Below are positions 24,829-34,964 of a stretch of DNA of 64,000 bases, piece after piece (the first letter of the stretch is position 1; the number at the start of each line of letters is the position of its first letter). The notes under the pieces are model-generated. The model was not told the DNA's origin, made no database searches, and saw only the letters and a list, made by a program, of their open reading frames with translations. The DNA is taken from assembly GCF_009208055.1 (NCBI RefSeq), contig NZ_WFKI01000007.1, positions 1 to 64,000 on the forward strand. The letters run 5' to 3'. A program made the position numbers and the translations under genes. Origin of the DNA: Poseidonibacter ostreae (GTDB lineage Bacteria; Campylobacterota; Campylobacteria; Campylobacterales; Arcobacteraceae).

Positions 24829-25431
24829 ATGAGAATAGTTGAAGCAAATTTTATGGAATCAGCTCAAAGCATTCAGGACTCACCAAGTCCAGATAAAGCA
24901 GAAGTTGCTTTTTTAGGTAGATCAAATGTAGGAAAATCCTCTTTATTAAATACATTAACACATAGAAAAGGTTTAGCTAAGTCATCATCAACTCCTGGTA
25001 AAACTCAACTAATTAACTATTTTAATATTAAGTTTAAAACTGATAAAGAAGAAGTTCCTTTTCTTTATGCAAGATTTGTGGATTTACCTGGATTTGGTTA
25101 TGCAAAAGTTTCTAAAAGTTTAAAAAAAGATTGGAATTCTAATTTAACAGGTTATTTAGAGCAAAGACAATGTTTACAGATTTTTGTACACTTAATTGAT
25201 TCTAGACATACTGATTTACCAATTGATAAAAATGTTGATGAGTTTTTAAAAGCTAATAAAAGAGGCGATCAAATTATTATTAATGCATTTACAAAAATAG
25301 ATAAATTAAAACAAAATGATTTACAAAAATTAAAAAGAGAAAATCCTGATGGGATATTTATCTCTAATTTAAAGAAAAAGGGTGTAGAAGCTCTTCAAAA
25401 TAGAATTACGGAGTACTTATTTGGAAGTTAA
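24829..25431 (+). CDS. ysxC: Ribosome biogenesis GTPase YsxC/EngB
   Basis: This essential GTPase takes part in late large-subunit ribosome assembly. The 200-residue protein has G1 GRSNVGKSSLLN (about 30-41), G2 around the SSSTPGKTQ segment, G3 DLPGFGYAKV and G4 FTKIDKL. Its 3' end overlaps the next gene by 11 nt. It is the ninth gene in the run beginning at 19331. Confidence 0.97.
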   Translation: MRIVEANFMESAQSIQDSPSPDKAEVAFLGRSNVGKSSLLNTLTHRKGLAKSSSTPGKTQLINYFNIKFKTDKEEVPFLYARFVDLPGFGYAKVSKSLKKDWNSNLTGYLEQRQCLQIFVHLIDSRHTDLPIDKNVDEFLKANKRGDQIIINAFTKIDKLKQNDLQKLKRENPDGIFISNLKKKGVEALQNRITEYLFGS

Positions 25432-25882
25432 GTTTTATAAGCCTGATGTAACTTCAATAGCTTCAATGCAAGAGCTTGTTAAAGCAGAAGTTGAAAATGG
25501 GAATATTCTTTTAAGAACTGAAGATGAAATGGCTAATACAATTAGATCATATACAATTGTAGAAGTTGATGGTGTTATGGCAGGTTTTACAGCTTTGCAT
25601 ATTCACTCTGCACGACTTGCTGAAGTTAGAAGTTTAGTTGTATCTAAAAAGTTTAGAGGCTTAGACCTTGGCTTAAGACTTGTTGAAGAGTGTATTAAAG
25701 AAGGAAGAGTATATAAGTTAGAACAAGTATTATCCTTAACTTATGCACAAAGTTTTTTCGAAAAAGCAGGCTTTCGAGTAATTGAAAAAGAAGCCATTCC
25801 TGAACATAAAATATGGGCTGATTGTATTCGTTGTAAACATTTTCCTGTTTGTGATGAAATTGCAATGGTCTTTGATTTATAA
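25421..25882 (+). CDS. GNAT-family N-acetyltransferase, ArgA-like
   Basis: This 153-residue acetyltransferase resembles the short stand-alone N-acetylglutamate synthase-like proteins of Campylobacterota. The GNAT fold shows VRSLVVSKKFRGLDLGLRLV as the acetyl-CoA-binding segment and FFEKAGF as the conserved C-terminal turn. A four-cysteine tail (CIRCKHFPVC) follows and may bind metal. Start is TTG 25421, seven nt after GGAG, overlapping ysxC. A role in arginine synthesis is plausible from family but not proven, since no arg genes are adjacent. Confidence 0.8.
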   Translation: MEVKFYKPDVTSIASMQELVKAEVENGNILLRTEDEMANTIRSYTIVEVDGVMAGFTALHIHSARLAEVRSLVVSKKFRGLDLGLRLVEECIKEGRVYKLEQVLSLTYAQSFFEKAGFRVIEKEAIPEHKIWADCIRCKHFPVCDEIAMVFDL

Positions 25883-25926
25883 AAAAAGGCTAACAATCTA
25901 TTAAACATTATAGATTAATAGCCTTT
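25883..25926 (+). terminator. Intrinsic terminator after the envelope operon
   Basis: AAAAAGGCTA (25883-25892) pairs with TAGCCTTTTT, and an inner ATCTA/TAGAT stem (25896-25900 with 25911-25915) extends the hairpin. The T-run follows at 25924 onward. It lies immediately after the last codon of the GNAT gene, so it ends the ten-gene plus-strand unit. From here to 26150 I see only AT-rich sequence and no further gene. Confidence 0.75.
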
Positions 25927-26150
25927 TTATTTCATAAATTTAAAAAATAATTTTATACTTTTTATAATCTCAAAAAAAGTAATTAATCCATAATCACAAG
26001 TAAATAGTTTTATATAAGCAATAATCACTCAAATTTAAACTTTTTTATATAATATAATAATATATTTAGATATTTATAATTTATTTATAACTTGTTAAAA
26101 TAAGAAAAATAGTTAAGTACTATTTAATAAGATTTTACTAGGAAATAAAT

Positions 26151-26978
26151 ATGAAAATAATAATATTAATACTTCTATTTATCTTGAATTTAAATTCAAG
26201 CAACTTAACAATGGGTAATGAAGCTTATTTAAAAGCTGATTATGAAAAAGCTTACTCTTTTTATGAAGATGCTTGTGCTGAAAATAGATATGTAGCTTGT
26301 TATAATTTGGGCTTTGCTTATGAGAGTGGACATACAAAACAAAAAGATTATAGTAAAGCAGTAGAATACTATAAAAAAGCATGTGATGGCGATGTTTATA
26401 ACGCTTGCTATAACTTAGGATTGTTGTATGATAAAGGAAAGGGTGTTTTTGAAGATAAGTTAAAAGCAATAAAATTATATACAAAATCATGTGAGGGGGG
26501 AGCTTATAGAAGTTGTCATAACTTAGCTTCTTTATATACAAAAAAAGAGTATCAAGATTATAAAAAAGCAAGTGTTTACTTTAAAAAAGCTTGTGATAAT
26601 GATGTAAATTACTCATGTATGAATTTAGGTGTTTTATACAAACAAGGTTTAGGTGTAAAGCAAGACTATAAAATTGCACATGATTTATATGAAAAAGCAT
26701 GTAATGCAGGAATTGATATAAGTTGTTATAATTTAGCTTTATTATATGCAAAAGGAAAGGGCCTTAGTAAAAACTATAATATAGCAAATAAACTTTATAA
26801 AAGAGCCTGTGATAACAATATTTCAAATGCTTGTATGAATTTAGGAGTTTCTTATTATGAGGGAAGAAGTATTGAAAAATCAAAAGTAAAAGCAAAAATA
26901 TTATTTAAAAAAGCTTGTACTCTTGGATATGTAAAAGCTTGTTCTTACTCAAAAGCTTTAGAAGACCAAGGCTTCTAA
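26151..26978 (+). CDS. Sel1-repeat cysteine-rich exported protein (Hcp-like)
   Basis: A signal peptide (about 1-18) is followed by about seven Sel1-like repeats of 36 residues (about 20-270). Each repeat has a cysteine pair of the form AC...AC/SC (for example KKACDGDVYNACYNLG). These cysteines form intra-repeat disulfides in the Helicobacter Hcp family, which are secreted or periplasmic proteins that bind partner proteins and sometimes beta-lactams. The single-gene unit has no obvious partner. Function beyond protein binding in the periplasm cannot be assigned. Confidence 0.88.
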   Translation: MKIIILILLFILNLNSSNLTMGNEAYLKADYEKAYSFYEDACAENRYVACYNLGFAYESGHTKQKDYSKAVEYYKKACDGDVYNACYNLGLLYDKGKGVFEDKLKAIKLYTKSCEGGAYRSCHNLASLYTKKEYQDYKKASVYFKKACDNDVNYSCMNLGVLYKQGLGVKQDYKIAHDLYEKACNAGIDISCYNLALLYAKGKGLSKNYNIANKLYKRACDNNISNACMNLGVSYYEGRSIEKSKVKAKILFKKACTLGYVKACSYSKALEDQGF

Positions 26979-26987
26979 GACTTTTTT
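26958..26987 (+). terminator. Terminator at the end of the Sel1-repeat gene
   Basis: TTAGAAG (26958-26964) pairs with CTTCTAA (26972-26978) across a 7-nt loop and is followed by GACTTTTTT. The stop codon is part of the stem. It separates this gene from the convergent RND operon, whose stop lies 8 nt away. Confidence 0.65.
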
Positions 26988-28641
26988 AGATGATTTTATG
27001 TAGTTGATTTTTTATAATTACAGGAACAAAGAACATTGATACAATATATGATATTAATGTTCCTCCAATTAAAGCAACTCCTAATCCTCCAAAAACAGCA
27101 TCAGTTGCTAAGAGAGAACTTGCGAATACCATTGTAAGAACTGTTAATATTATAGGCTTAGAACGTGTTGCTGTTGCACGTGCAATTGCTTGGTTAATAC
27201 TTAAGTTTTCTTCTTTTACTAATTGTTTTGAAAAATCTATTATTAGTGTAGAGTTTCTTGAGTTAATTCCAATTAGTCCAATAAATCCTATCAAAGATGT
27301 TGCTGTTAAATAAAAAGTATCTTCTGTGATTATATCCATAATAACATGAGCAAAAATTACTCCAACTATTGATATAAAACTTGCTAAAACAATTCCACCT
27401 GAAAGAGCAAAACTTTTATAATACATTACCATTAAGAAAAAAATCAGAACTAAAGCAATGATAAAAGCTCCACCTAAATCTATAAAGGTATCAATTGTAA
27501 CTTTTAATTCTCCATCAAAAACTAAATCAAACTTTTCCTTTGTATTTTTATCTTCAAATGAAAGATTTAACATATTTGTTTTTGTAATTATAAACTCTTT
27601 TTCTAACTCTTTTAACATCTGATTTCTTGAATCTAAAAGAGGATAAATTTGACTATCTTTATTTGTTTCAGCTATTACATTTATCATCATATTTAGATTT
27701 TTTGATGTAAGTGTTGGCTCTTTAATAATCTCTTTTATTGTAATAAAAGAGGCTAAATTTATCATAAATCCTTGATTATTTACTAGTTTTAAAGTTTGTA
27801 GTTTACTTTCTAAACTTTTCTTTGTAGAGTTTTCTAAAAGTCTTGAGTCATCTAATCTTAAAAATATTGGTATTTGATTCTCTGCTTTTTCTTCATTTAC
27901 AACAGAGATTTCCATACCTTCATATGCTAAGTAAAGGATATTCTTTACCTGCTCTAGACTAATACCACTTTTTATGATTTTATTATTATCAAGTTCTAAT
28001 TGATATTTTATATAATCTTTATCAGCCATTACATCAATATCAACTAATGTAGCTTGTTCTTTTAGAATCTTTGCTATTTTTAAAGAAAAATTTCTTCTTG
28101 TTTCAAAGCTATTACCCCCATAAATCTCTGCAACTATGGAAGCAAGTACAGGAGGACCAGCTGGAAGTTCTATAAACTTTATATTTGCCTCATATAAAGA
28201 ACAATTTTTTTGAATATTTTCTCTAATATTACTAATTAAATTATAACTTGTAATTTCTCTATTTTCTGCTTTTTTAATGTTTACCATTATTTCAGCTTGA
28301 GATTGCTTATCTTTTAAAGCACTTTGCTTAACCATTGCTGCAAAATCTAAAGGTTGGCCTTCTCCTATGAAAATAGAAATATTAGTAACAAATTCATTTT
28401 TTTGAAGCTTTGAAGAAATACATCTTGTAACTTCTTTAGTTTGTAACTTACTTGAACCATCTTTTAAATCTACATAAATAGAAAAAGTATCTGAGTCTTT
28501 ACTTGGTAACATTTTTGCTTTTATAATTTCATTTGGGAAAGTTGCAATACTTAAAGCAAATAATACAAAGGTTATAAAATAGACTAAAAAAGATTTTGCC
28601 TTACTTTCTAAAATATTAAATATAAAGTTTTCTAATTTCAT
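26986..28641 (-). CDS. RND efflux permease, C-terminal half as a separate gene
   Basis: This 551-residue protein corresponds to the second half of an RND transporter: one membrane helix (about 17-36), a periplasmic porter part (about 40-380), and five more helices (about 385-545). The helix that usually carries the proton-relay lysine has GINSRNSTLII, with R462 where AcrB has K940. Its ATG overlaps the stop of the first half by 4 nt (28638-28641). A normal RND permease is one chain of about 1,000-1,050 residues, so this is a gene fission placed exactly in the loop between helices 6 and 7. It must pair with the neighbour to work. Confidence 0.88.
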   Translation of the reverse strand: MKLENFIFNILESKAKSFLVYFITFVLFALSIATFPNEIIKAKMLPSKDSDTFSIYVDLKDGSSKLQTKEVTRCISSKLQKNEFVTNISIFIGEGQPLDFAAMVKQSALKDKQSQAEIMVNIKKAENREITSYNLISNIRENIQKNCSLYEANIKFIELPAGPPVLASIVAEIYGGNSFETRRNFSLKIAKILKEQATLVDIDVMADKDYIKYQLELDNNKIIKSGISLEQVKNILYLAYEGMEISVVNEEKAENQIPIFLRLDDSRLLENSTKKSLESKLQTLKLVNNQGFMINLASFITIKEIIKEPTLTSKNLNMMINVIAETNKDSQIYPLLDSRNQMLKELEKEFIITKTNMLNLSFEDKNTKEKFDLVFDGELKVTIDTFIDLGGAFIIALVLIFFLMVMYYKSFALSGGIVLASFISIVGVIFAHVIMDIITEDTFYLTATSLIGFIGLIGINSRNSTLIIDFSKQLVKEENLSINQAIARATATRSKPIILTVLTMVFASSLLATDAVFGGLGVALIGGTLISYIVSMFFVPVIIKNQLHKII

Positions 28642-30224
28642 TTTTTAACCTTATAAATTTTTTTAATTAAATATGGAGTAAAAGCATAAGCTACAAATAA
28701 GGACATAACAAGTGAGATAGATATAAAAATTGGAAGAGGGTGCATAAATTGTCCCATCATTCCACCTACAAAAAACATAGGTATAAAAGTCATTACTATT
28801 GCTAAAGTTGCAATATTTGTAGCATTACCAATTTCATTTGTGGCATTTATAGCAAGTATTGATATATCAGTACCAGGCTTCTCTTTTCTATGTCTATGAA
28901 TGTTTTCAATTACAATAATTGCTGCATCAACAAGCATTCCAAGAGAGACTAAAAGTGCAAATAAGGTAATTCTATTGATTGTTTCATCTAGTAAAAAACC
29001 TGCAAATAGTGTTAATGATAAAATCATAGGAACTGCAAGTGAAACAATCATAGCTTCTTTAAATCCTAAAGTAAAAATAAGTAAAATAGCAATAATTACA
29101 ATAGAAATAAGTAAGTTTTGAACAAGAGAATTTACTGCATTATTTGCAGTATATCCATCATCTCTTGTAATTGTAAAGGCAATATTTTTTTTAATTAAAT
29201 CCTCTTTTATTAAATTCATATATTCAAATATTTTTTCATTTATAACTACTGAGTTTGAACCATTTAATTTTGAAATACTCATTGTAACTTGCTCTATCTC
29301 TTCATAAACTCCTTGTGAGTTTTTTTGATAAATCTGTGCTTCTTTATTATTTTGAATATCATAAGATCTTTGAACACTTGCTATATCTTTTAAATAAATT
29401 GCAACACTATTTTGATATGAAACAATTATATTTTCTATATCTTTTTTAGATTCAATAGCTTGTTTTATCCCAAAAACAACAATATCTCCAGCTTTTGTAT
29501 TTCCTTTTATATTTGCAGTTTTATATGATAATGCTTGTACTTGTTTCATAACTTGAGCAATTGATAAGTTATATGCAGAAATTTTATTTGAATCAATTAA
29601 AATATTATATTGCTCTTTTTTTTCACCCTTTAAATCAACAAGTGCTACATTTGTGATTTTATTTACTTCTTTAGTAATCTTATTTACTTCTTTATAAAGT
29701 TGAGTTTGGCTTATTAAATCTTTACCATCTTTTTTCATTGAATAAAAAGCCATAGTTGCTATTGGTATATCTGTATCAATATCCATTGTCTTTATAATTG
29801 GCTGCATTGCTCCGCTTGGCATTAAATCCATATTTCTCATAACTTGGTCATAAAGTTTAAGATTTGATTCTTCTTTATCTTGTCCTATAAAGTATTGTGC
29901 TTGAACAATTCCCATTGAATCTTTAGCAAAAGAGTAAATATTTTCAACACCTTTTATCTCTTTAATTTTTTTCTCTAAAGGCTCGATTATAACTTTTTGT
30001 ATTTCACTAGGACTTGCCCCTGGAAGTACAACTATAACAGCACCTCCACTTACTTTTATTTGAGGGTTCTCTTCTCTTGGCATAAATACTAAAGAGATAT
30101 AACCAAGAATTAAAATAAATATTCCAAAGATAAGTGTCAAAGGATGATTTATAAACGAAAGTGATAATTTTCCTGCAATATTTAAATCTTTATCAATAGT
30201 ATCTTTAAACTCTTTATTTTCCAT
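28638..30224 (-). CDS. RND efflux permease, N-terminal half as a separate gene
   Basis: This 528-residue protein has helix 1 (about 27-47), a periplasmic porter part (about 50-360) and helices 2-6 (about 368-520), equal to the first half of an RND pump. Helix 4 reads GMLVDAAIIVIENI: D433 is kept and the next residue is A434, as in heavy-metal (CusA-type) and several related branches, where AcrB has two aspartates. It follows the adaptor gene by 9 nt and overlaps the second half by 4 nt. Substrate class is uncertain; the VDAA motif only hints at metal or small organic substrates. Confidence 0.88.
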   Translation of the reverse strand: MENKEFKDTIDKDLNIAGKLSLSFINHPLTLIFGIFILILGYISLVFMPREENPQIKVSGGAVIVVLPGASPSEIQKVIIEPLEKKIKEIKGVENIYSFAKDSMGIVQAQYFIGQDKEESNLKLYDQVMRNMDLMPSGAMQPIIKTMDIDTDIPIATMAFYSMKKDGKDLISQTQLYKEVNKITKEVNKITNVALVDLKGEKKEQYNILIDSNKISAYNLSIAQVMKQVQALSYKTANIKGNTKAGDIVVFGIKQAIESKKDIENIIVSYQNSVAIYLKDIASVQRSYDIQNNKEAQIYQKNSQGVYEEIEQVTMSISKLNGSNSVVINEKIFEYMNLIKEDLIKKNIAFTITRDDGYTANNAVNSLVQNLLISIVIIAILLIFTLGFKEAMIVSLAVPMILSLTLFAGFLLDETINRITLFALLVSLGMLVDAAIIVIENIHRHRKEKPGTDISILAINATNEIGNATNIATLAIVMTFIPMFFVGGMMGQFMHPLPIFISISLVMSLFVAYAFTPYLIKKIYKVKK

Positions 30225-30233
30225 ACAAATACC

Positions 30234-30992
30234 TTATCTTAAAGGTTCTATAAGTAGTTTAGCATACATACCAGGATAAACTTTTAACTCTTTTTTATCA
30301 AAAGAAATTTTTAAAATAAAAGAGTGAGTAACTGTGTTTATATTAGGAATTATTGCATCAATTTTACCTCTTGTTTCTAAATTAATTGAGGGAATAGAAA
30401 CTTTCACTTCTTGATTAATTTTTATTTTTCCTAAGTTATTTTCTGAAATATCTGTTTTTATTTTTAAACTTGAAAGGTCTGAAAGAATTAATGCAGGTGC
30501 ACTTGGCATTGACATTTCACCAGCTTTTATTGATTTTTTTATGATGAGTCCATCATTTGGTGCTTTAATTTTTAAATAATTATATTGAAAGTTTACTTCT
30601 TTTAGTTTTGCTTTTGCAATTAAAATCATATTTTTCATATTTATAAGATTAAGTTCTAATTGTTCTACATCATATTTTGGAACTAAATCTTGCTTATATA
30701 AACGTTTGTATCTATTGTAATTTACTTTTATATTTGCTAGTTTGTTCTCTTGCATCTTAAGATTTAGTAAGGCCTCTTGTTTTAAAGAATCAATACTTGA
30801 AGAATCAATCTCATAAAGTAACTGGCCTTTTTTTACAAAAGAACCTTCACTTACATATACATCTTTTATAAAGCCCATATTTCTGCTTGTAATTACTTTT
30901 TCATTATCAGATATTACAGTTCCTGATAACTCTATATTATTTGCGAATATATAAATAGTTGAAATACAAAGTATTAATATATTTTTTATCAT
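30234..30992 (-). CDS. RND efflux periplasmic adaptor protein
   Basis: This 252-residue membrane-fusion protein connects the inner-membrane pump to the TolC-like channel. A signal peptide (about 1-17) precedes a biotinyl-lipoyl-like domain (VYVSEGSFVKKGQLLYEID), a helical hairpin (about 65-125), the second lipoyl half with IKAPNDGLIIKKSIKAGE, and a beta-barrel domain. It is rather short because the C-terminal membrane-proximal domain is reduced. The start overlaps the TolC-like gene by 4 nt. Confidence 0.9.
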   Translation of the reverse strand: MIKNILILCISTIYIFANNIELSGTVISDNEKVITSRNMGFIKDVYVSEGSFVKKGQLLYEIDSSSIDSLKQEALLNLKMQENKLANIKVNYNRYKRLYKQDLVPKYDVEQLELNLINMKNMILIAKAKLKEVNFQYNYLKIKAPNDGLIIKKSIKAGEMSMPSAPALILSDLSSLKIKTDISENNLGKIKINQEVKVSIPSINLETRGKIDAIIPNINTVTHSFILKISFDKKELKVYPGMYAKLLIEPLR

Positions 30993-32359
30993 TTTATTAC
31001 CTTTAAAATTGTGTTATTACTTAGAAAACTATTTCCACTTATTAGATTTATTTTTGCAAGTGCTAAAGATTTTTCATATTTTGCAGCTATTAACTGTGTT
31101 TTTGTATTTCTTAAATTTGCTTCTTGTTGTAGTAAATCTGTCATTGCTATTAAATGATTCTTATACATAAGTTGTGATTGTTTATAAATATCATTTGCCA
31201 AAACTAGTGTTTCTTCTCTCTCTTTTAAGATTTTTTCTTTTATTTCTAAATCAAGAAGTGCTTTTTGTAATTGTAGTTTAATAGCATCTTTTAATTTTTC
31301 ATAATCAAAAAGAGATTTTTTATATTGAATCTGACTTTTTTGCATATCTACATCTCTTGTATTATCAAAAATAGTGTATTTTAATCCAAGAACTGCATTG
31401 TAATAATCTTTTTTTGAATCAAGTGTTAATTTATCGTCATTAAATCCATACTCTAAATGTGAATAAACTGTAGGGTAATATTCTGCTTTTGATATCTCTA
31501 TGTTTTTCTTTTTTGCTTTTATATTAATATCTTGCATTCTTAATTCATCTGCATTTTTTAAAGCATTTTCATATAAGACATTAAAGTTAGAATATTTTAT
31601 TTTTATATATTTTAATTTTTCTACATCATTTATTTCATTTTTTGATGTTAAAAATTTAAGATATGCAAGAGCTAGTTGAAATTTATTTTCAGATTCAAGG
31701 TTCTTCGTATTTATATTTAATTCATGTACTTGTGCTTGTTTAACATCAATTTTTGTAACTAAACCCTCTTTATAAAAAGCATTTGCAGATTTAACTATAA
31801 AAGCAATTGATTCTTTTGCTTTTTTTGTAGTTTTTATAAACTCTTTTGCAAGAACAGCTTGGTTGTAAGCTTTTAATACCTCATAAGATAGTTGTCTTTT
31901 ATCTAAATTGTATTTAACTTCATTTGCTTTTTTTTGAAGTTTTAAAATCTCCTTTTGATTTGATAACTTAAAACCTGTAAATAAGGGAATATCATAATTT
32001 AATTTTGTATTAAAGTTATTTCTATCCTCTGGATTATTTAAATCTTCTGCTATAACTCCTAAATTATTTGGATCAAATTCACTTGCTCCAAAATCATTAA
32101 AACTAGCTTCTCTTGATGAAAGTTTTGAATTAAATACATATCCAGCATGATTTGTTCTGTTTATTTGCTCTTCAAAGGATAGTTTTCCATAAGAAATGGA
32201 ATTTACTTTTTCTATATTTAAATTTGCTACTTCTATATCTAATTTTTGTTTTTTTAAATCCTTATTATTTTTAAAGGTAAAATTTAAAGCTTGTTCAAAA
32301 TTAACTGTTTGAGCATAAGTAAATGATGTTAGTAGTAATGATAAGTATATCTTATGCAT
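30989..32359 (-). CDS. TolC-family outer membrane efflux protein
   Basis: This 456-residue protein forms the outer-membrane channel of the tripartite pump. A signal peptide (about 1-16) precedes two repeats of the TolC alpha-helical barrel (about 20-230 and 240-445), with long coiled-coil helices rich in K, E and N. It is the first gene of the minus-strand operon: channel, adaptor, N-half and C-half of the RND pump, with overlaps or gaps under 10 nt. No regulator gene is adjacent; the upstream 200 nt hold AT-rich sequence shared with the broken histidine kinase. Confidence 0.9.
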   Translation of the reverse strand: MHKIYLSLLLTSFTYAQTVNFEQALNFTFKNNKDLKKQKLDIEVANLNIEKVNSISYGKLSFEEQINRTNHAGYVFNSKLSSREASFNDFGASEFDPNNLGVIAEDLNNPEDRNNFNTKLNYDIPLFTGFKLSNQKEILKLQKKANEVKYNLDKRQLSYEVLKAYNQAVLAKEFIKTTKKAKESIAFIVKSANAFYKEGLVTKIDVKQAQVHELNINTKNLESENKFQLALAYLKFLTSKNEINDVEKLKYIKIKYSNFNVLYENALKNADELRMQDINIKAKKKNIEISKAEYYPTVYSHLEYGFNDDKLTLDSKKDYYNAVLGLKYTIFDNTRDVDMQKSQIQYKKSLFDYEKLKDAIKLQLQKALLDLEIKEKILKEREETLVLANDIYKQSQLMYKNHLIAMTDLLQQEANLRNTKTQLIAAKYEKSLALAKINLISGNSFLSNNTILKVIK

Positions 32360-32564
32360 AATAATAGCTTTCCTAAATGTATATTTTATTTATTATATAG
32401 TAAAAAAGTAAATAAATTACTTCATTTTAGCTTTTATATTATAAATAAAAGTTATATATAGTTTCTTTATTTTTATTATAAAATTAACTTATTTAATTTT
32501 TTATATTTTATGGATAAAGTAATTTCTAGCTATAATAAAAGTAAATTATTAGAAAGCCTTTCTT

Positions 32565-34897
32565 ATGATATAAATATTATTTATTCTAAATTTTTTCTTG
32601 ATATCTTTATTTTCTTCTTCTTTTGACAAAGTTTATACTGTAGCTTTTTTAAAAGATTGGAAACCTTATTATATAACTAACAATAAAGGTGAGATTGATG
32701 GTTATGTATATGAATTATTTGAAGAAATATCAAAAAAACAAATCTAAAATTTGAATATAAAATAGTAAATACTTGGCAAGAGATATTTGAGTTAGCTAAA
32801 AATAATAAAATTGATATAGTTCCAAATATTGGAATTACAAAAAATAGAGAAGAATTATTTAACTTTTCGCAACCTACAGATACTTTAAAAATCAAACTTT
32901 TTAAAAGAAAAGACTCTTATGATATTACAAAAATCGAAGACTTAAAAACAAAAAAACTAGGGGTATTACTTAATAATATTTGTAATGTACTTATTTCAAA
33001 AGAAATCACTGATAATAAAATTGTTTTATTTGATTTATCAAGAGCTATTTCTTCTTTAACTTCTGGTGAGTTAGATGCTCTTTGTTATCCAGACTCTTCT
33101 TTAAATATGAAGTTAAAAGAGTTAAGTTTAGAGAATAAAATAGTCTCTTTTGAAAAGCCTTTAATTGAAGTAAAAAGAGGATTAGGATTAACAAAAGAAA
33201 ACTTTGATTTATTGCCACTTTTAGATGAAGCAATTACTGATTTAAAAGTTGAGGGTACTTTTCAAACAATATATTCACATTGGTTTTCACAAAAAGATAT
33301 CAATACAATATCCCAAAGTACTTTTTATAAAATCCTAATAATATTAGTAATAGTTTTAATCATATTATTTATTTATATATATGGGAATAATAAGTTAAAA
33401 GAACAATATAAAAAACAAAAAAAACTAGAAAAAAAATTAAATAGTGCTCAAGAAATTGCAAAATTAGGGCATTACTCTTACTCTTTTAATAAAGACCTTT
33501 TTGTATGTTCTAAGCAAATTGATGAAATTATTGGTATAGAAGAGAATAGTGTAAAAAATGTTGATTTATGGATAAAGTGTATTCATCCTGATGATCAGCA
33601 AAGAGTTGCACTTTATTGGGCTTCTTGTCTTAATAAAGGAGTTGATTATAAAATAGAGTATAGATTTATTAATCAAAAAACAAAAGAAATCATTTGGGTT
33701 GTAGCTTTAGGTGAGATTTCAAGGGATAAAAATCATAATCCTATAACTATGTTTGGAACAATACAAAATATAGATGAAAGAAAAAAGACAGAAGAAGAAC
33801 TTACTCAAGCTATGATGGTATTTGAAAATACAAATGATGGAATACTAGTAACTGATAAAAACACTAATATTATTAATGTAAATAAATCTTTCGAAATTAC
33901 AACAGGTTATAGTTTAAAAGAAGTTATAAATAAAAAACCAAGTATGTTAAAAACTGATTTAAATAAAGATAGTTTTTATAAAAAAATGTGGAGTGATTTA
34001 AATACTAAAGGTGTTTGGAGTGGTGAAATAATAAATAAGAAAAAAGATGGAAGTAATTATTATGAGTTTTTAACTATAAATGTAATTTATGGGATTAACA
34101 AAGAAGTAAATGGCTATATAGGAATTTTTAGTGATATTACACAACAAAAATCTGATGAAAAAATGCTTATGACTCAATCAAAAGTAGCCGCAGTTGGAGA
34201 AATGCTTGGAAATATATCTCATCAATGGAGACAACCTTTATCTGTTATTAGTACTCATGCTACTGGTATCAAATTAAAATTAGAACTTGAAGCAAATTTA
34301 GAAAAAGAAGAAATTTGTGAATCAATGGAAAATATCAATAAACAAGTACAATACTTATCAAAAACTATAGATGATTTTAGAAACTTTTTTAAAGGTGATA
34401 CAAATGATATTCAAGAGTTTACTTTAAAAGATGCTTTTAGTAAGTTAGAGCAACTAACAAAAGATAGTTTGCATAATAATTATATTAAATATGAAACAGA
34501 AATTGAAGACTTAACTCTAGTATTAAATGAAAATCTTTTTATTCAAGCTTTGATTAATATTTATAATAATGCAAAAGATGCAATGGTTGATAATATAGAA
34601 AATAGTGATGATAGATTTTTATTTGTTGAAACAAAAGTAGTTAATGAAAAATTAGAAATCTTAATAAAAGATACAGGATATGGAATACCTTTAAATATAA
34701 TCGATAAGATATTTGAGCCATACTTTACAACTAAACACTCATCAGTTGGAACAGGTATAGGTCTTTATATGACAAACCAAATTATAACAAAACAGTTTAA
34801 TGGACAAATATTTGTAAGTAATATTGAGTTTGAAAACAATAGAAAAATCTTAAGTGGAGCAGAGTTTAGAATAGTTTTACCCTTAGAAAAGAAGTAA
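32565..34897 (+). pseudogene. Broken hybrid sensor histidine kinase (SBP_bac_3, PAS, PAS, HATPase)
   Basis: The intact ancestor would be about 777 residues: a signal peptide, an SBP_bac_3 sensor, one membrane helix, two PAS domains, a HisKA-type H-box (GNISHQWRQPLS) and an HATPase domain with GTGIGLYM. Two lesions are visible. The third codon after ATG 32565 is TAA (32571-32573), where AAA would restore a normal signal peptide. Later, a run of seven A (32732-32738) causes a frameshift and a stop at 32745; one extra A restores KKTNLKFEYKI. The remaining open frame 33107-34897 (596 residues, H372) retains the kinase part but lacks the start and most of the sensor. No response regulator is adjacent. 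Confidence 0.85.
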
Positions 34898-34964
34898 AGT
34901 TATTTTAGTTGATATTTTATCTTAAACATTATATAGTTCGTAAATTAAAATTAGGAGGCGATTA

